Assembly: GCA_009885665.1 (NCBI GenBank)
Contig: VFKI01000182.1
Coordinates: forward strand, 1 to 7,838
Source: Gammaproteobacteria bacterium
GTDB lineage: Bacteria; Pseudomonadota; Gammaproteobacteria; DSM-16500
Length of the DNA stretch: 7,838 bases
Direction: 5' to 3'
Part shown: in pieces, positions 5,586 through 7,838 of the stretch
Layout of the letters: each line of letters opens with the position of its first letter
How positions within the stretch are numbered: the first letter of the stretch is position 1
Notes under the pieces: model-generated
Seen by the model: the letters and a program-made list of their open reading frames with translations, nothing else
Databases searched by the model: none
What the model was told of the DNA's origin: nothing
Translations under genes and position numbers: made by a program

Positions 5586-7322
5586 TCATAAGACTTGCAA
5601 ATGCGCCACGATCAATTGCACACTGCGACGACTGCGATACTCGTTGACATCCATACGATAGGCCGCCCTGACACGCTGACAGCGATGATTTGGCCAACAT
5701 TGTAAATCCACATTAAAAGCAATCGCTGGCAACACAAGCTCACCCTTGCCTAACGTCAATTTCAAATGCCGACCACCGACAATGCGTTGCTCCAGCAGTG
5801 TAAACTCACCATCAAATAAAGGTTCGGCAAACGCTTGCCCCCACGGACCTGCCGCGCGCAACATTTCCGCCACCGTCAAACTATGCTCTTCCGCCGCCAA
5901 TTCACCATCACTGTGCAAAATCGCTTGTAACGCATCAGGCGACAAACGTGCTGCCACCGCCTTTTCAAAGGCCGCTTTAAATCGCTCAAAATCACCGCGC
6001 GCCAAGGTCAAGCCCGCCGCCATAGCGTGGCCGCCAAATTTCTCAATGAGACCCGCATGCGTGGCAGCAATATCCGCCAATACATCGCGAATATGCAATC
6101 CGGAAATTGAACGTGCCGAGCCTTTTAACTTACCCTGTAAATCATTTTCTTTTTCAAGCGCAAAGGCAATCACCGGCCTATGCCATTTATCTTTAATACG
6201 CCCGGCCACAATACCAATCACACCCTGATGCCAATCTTCGGCAAACAGACATAATCCCAATGGGAGATGCGCTGGTGTATCCAACTGTACCGCCGCAATT
6301 GCCGCATACGCATCGCGCTGCATATCTTGCTCTATCCCGCGGCGCGCTTCATTTAATTGATTGAGCGTACTCGCCATACGACGCGCTTCTTCTATATCCT
6401 CTGTCAATAAGCAGGCAATACCCAATGACATATCATCCAAACGCCCAGCCGCATTTAAGCGCGGCGCCACAGCAAATGCCAAATCCGCTGCTTGTAAATC
6501 CGCTTGATTACGCTGACTGATTTCTAATAAAGCCGTAATACCTGGCGCACATTGCCCCGCACGTATGCGTCGTAATCCTTGCTGCACTAAAATACGATTA
6601 TTATGATCAAGCGCAACAACATCTGCGACCGTCCCCAGCGCTACTAAATCCAATAAACGTGATAAATTCGGCTCAGGTATATCGTGTTCTGCAAACCAAT
6701 TTAATTCGCGCAAGCGGCTACGCAACGCAAGCATCACATAAAAGATAACGCCAACGCCGGCAATATGTTTACTGGCAAATGGATCGCCCGGTTGATTGGG
6801 ATTTACGATGACACTGGCTGCCGGCAAAGTGTCTGCCGCCAAATGGTGATCTGTCACAACCACGCTAACGCCCGCGGCTATGGCTGCAGCAACACCGGCA
6901 TGATTGGCAATACCATTATCGACAGTCACAATGATATCTGGCTGAAAAGTTTTTATAGCCACATCGACCAAACCCGGCGTTAAGCCATAGCCAAAAGCAA
7001 AGCGATTAGGCACCAGATAGTCGACCTGCCGCGCGCCAAAACTACGCAAGGCACGCACTGCGACCGCTGTACCCGTTGCACCATCTGCATCAAAATCACC
7101 CACAATCAATATTTTTTGTTGTGCAGCGAGGCTATCGGCTAAGACTTCAGCAGCGACGCGTATACCCAATAAATCATGCCAAGGCAATAAATTTTCTAAG
7201 CCATGCGCTAATTCAGTCACAGATTGCACGCCGCGTGCGGCATAAATCCGTTGTAATAAAGGATGCAGCGTGGGTAAATCAACTGGCGCGACTTCACGCC
7301 GCACAATGGTCAATTCAGTCAT
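5586..7322 (-). CDS. recJ: Single-stranded-DNA-specific exonuclease RecJ
   Basis: 5'-to-3' single-strand DNA exonuclease of the DHH phosphoesterase family, used in RecF-pathway recombination, mismatch repair and base excision repair in the cytoplasm; 578 residues, matching the E. coli length. Visible motifs: GDFDADGATG (75-84), VTVDNG (132-137), VVTDHH (155-160) and RLNAAGRLDD (288-297), then the DHHA1 part with GSARSISGLH (401-410) and FGGHAMAAG (429-437), and a C-terminal OB-fold region. All catalytic motifs are intact. The ATG at 7322 is chosen because it overlaps the end of the upstream gene by 8 nt, typical of translational coupling. A GTG at 7331 would add only three residues. No clear ribosome binding site precedes either, which also points to coupling. 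Confidence 0.97.
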   Translation of the reverse strand: MTELTIVRREVAPVDLPTLHPLLQRIYAARGVQSVTELAHGLENLLPWHDLLGIRVAAEVLADSLAAQQKILIVGDFDADGATGTAVAVRALRSFGARQVDYLVPNRFAFGYGLTPGLVDVAIKTFQPDIIVTVDNGIANHAGVAAAIAAGVSVVVTDHHLAADTLPAASVIVNPNQPGDPFASKHIAGVGVIFYVMLALRSRLRELNWFAEHDIPEPNLSRLLDLVALGTVADVVALDHNNRILVQQGLRRIRAGQCAPGITALLEISQRNQADLQAADLAFAVAPRLNAAGRLDDMSLGIACLLTEDIEEARRMASTLNQLNEARRGIEQDMQRDAYAAIAAVQLDTPAHLPLGLCLFAEDWHQGVIGIVAGRIKDKWHRPVIAFALEKENDLQGKLKGSARSISGLHIRDVLADIAATHAGLIEKFGGHAMAAGLTLARGDFERFKAAFEKAVAARLSPDALQAILHSDGELAAEEHSLTVAEMLRAAGPWGQAFAEPLFDGEFTLLEQRIVGGRHLKLTLGKGELVLPAIAFNVDLQCWPNHRCQRVRAAYRMDVNEYRSRRSVQLIVAHLQVL

Positions 7323-7593
7323 CAGTGACACGCGCTAAGCGGTTGTTGTAGTAGTTGGCTGCCGCTACGCCCCAGATACACGAGAGCAACCAAATCAATA
7401 TCAGCAACATCGGCAACTTAACGCGCACGACAAGCACCGCTAATACCATCATAACGACGCCGCCGGTCACCGTGCTATATAACATGCCTATCGGCCCTAA
7501 TATAACGCAAAACAATAATGCGCCGGCAATGCTGCGTAATGGCAACGGCTGGCGCACGCGCTTATGGTGCTTGGCTTCAATAATTTCACTCAT
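7315..7593 (-). CDS. Small inner-membrane protein upstream of recJ
   Basis: A 92-residue protein of unknown function. The N-terminal 20 residues are polar and basic (KHHKRVR), followed by three predicted hydrophobic segments (about 22-40, 44-58 and 60-79) and a short polar tail. The basic N-terminus suggests it faces the cytoplasm. The segment GPIGMLYST (33-41) resembles a motif I recall from small hypothetical membrane proteins, but I cannot name a family. The start is well supported by AAGAGG at 7601-7606, 7 nt upstream. Its stop overlaps the recJ start by 8 nt, so the two are very likely one operon. A link to DNA repair is not implied by the sequence. Confidence 0.85.
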   Translation of the reverse strand: MSEIIEAKHHKRVRQPLPLRSIAGALLFCVILGPIGMLYSTVTGGVVMMVLAVLVVRVKLPMLLILIWLLSCIWGVAAANYYNNRLARVTDD

Positions 7594-7669
7594 GGCTCGA
7601 CCTCTTGGACTTTATTCATCTGGCAACCGTCGCTTCAGTTAGCGGCACGCCACCATTCTGTCTTTAAGA

Positions 7670-7721
7670 AAATGCTGAGTTTAGCATTTATTCATACCAA
7701 TAAATGTAAGGATTGACATTT
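7670..7721. promoter_or_regulatory. Three interlocking inverted repeats
   Basis: Three perfect inverted repeats share arms in a chain: AAATGCT-N6-AGCATTT (7670-7689), CATTTATT-N6-AATAAATG (7685-7706) and AAATGT-N8-ACATTT (7702-7707 with 7716-7721). The last one overlaps the TTGACA box of the rightward promoter. It may be a multi-site operator for that promoter. Alternatively, if transcribed leftward, it would fold into mutually exclusive hairpins ahead of the small membrane-protein gene. The arms are AT-rich, so chance contributes. Confidence 0.45.
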
Positions 7722-7742
7722 GTTCGTATAAAACTGCATATT
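7713..7742 (+). promoter_or_regulatory. Rightward sigma-70 promoter leading out of the window
   Basis: A perfect TTGACA (7713-7718) is followed after 18 bases by CATATT (7737-7742), which matches 4 of 6 consensus positions. Transcription would start near 7749 and run through the right-hand palindromic repeat into sequence beyond the window, so the controlled gene is not visible. Confidence 0.5.
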
Positions 7743-7784
7743 AACTATTCAGATGGCTAGTCGGGCAAATAGCTCGCCCGCCTG

Positions 7785-7838
7785 ACGCCACTTAAGGGGG
7801 AGAATCGCGATTCTCCCCCTTAAGAATCCCCCATCGCG
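7785..7838. repeat. Right copy of 54-bp palindromic repeat
   Basis: Bases 7791-7824 form a perfect 34-bp palindrome bounded by CTTAAG and centred on TCGCGA, followed by the same AATCCCCCATCGCG tail as the left copy. It runs to the last base of the window, so the repeat may continue. Same orientation as 12-65 and one base different from it. Confidence 0.85.

Noticed and set aside
5746..6228. 160-codon plus-strand frame opposite recJ
   Set aside because: It is antisense to conserved RecJ motifs, has a low-complexity Ala/Ser/Pro-rich composition and no ribosome binding site.

Overview
The window looks like chromosomal DNA from a gammaproteobacterium with middling base composition. RecJ follows the E. 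coli-type protein almost end to end, and the iron superoxide dismutase resembles those of Legionellales such as Coxiella and Legionella. That order-level placement is inference from recalled protein similarity, not a search. No phage, plasmid, tRNA, rRNA or CRISPR feature is visible.

Layout, left to right. A 54-bp repeat with a perfect or near-perfect 34-bp palindrome sits at each end of the window (12-65 and 7785-7838), in direct orientation. Next comes a promoter and a small exported Cys-containing protein of unknown function (274-681, +). Convergent to it is a DipZ-type protein (699-2366, -), which combines a CcdA/DsbD-like membrane domain, a thioredoxin-like CxxC domain and a C-terminal beta domain. 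Divergent from dipZ is sodB (2510-3085, +), with a shared palindrome in the intergenic region and a Rho-independent terminator after it. The 445-bp stretch 3086-3530 has no gene. It is filled by that terminator and two hairpin elements (about 143 and 179 bp). A PAS-GGDEF-EAL cyclic-di-GMP protein follows (3531-5399, +). Its stop codon lies inside a further 183-bp hairpin element (5396-5578). This also separates it from recJ (5586-7322, -), which is overlapped 8 nt by an upstream small membrane-protein gene (7315-7593, -). The right end holds a cluster of interlocking inverted repeats and an outward-facing promoter (7713-7742, +).

Functionally, dipZ and sodB make a plausible redox/envelope-stress pair read from one divergent control region. 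The cyclic-di-GMP gene stands alone and is bracketed by hairpin elements that look like non-autonomous mobile or REP-like sequences. Its GGDEF half looks active with an intact inhibitory site, while its EAL half has an Asp-to-Asn change at a metal-binding position. RecJ is housekeeping DNA repair. The most unusual content is the palindromic repeat landscape: five elements of at least three kinds, two of which appear to be diverged members of one ~180-bp family.
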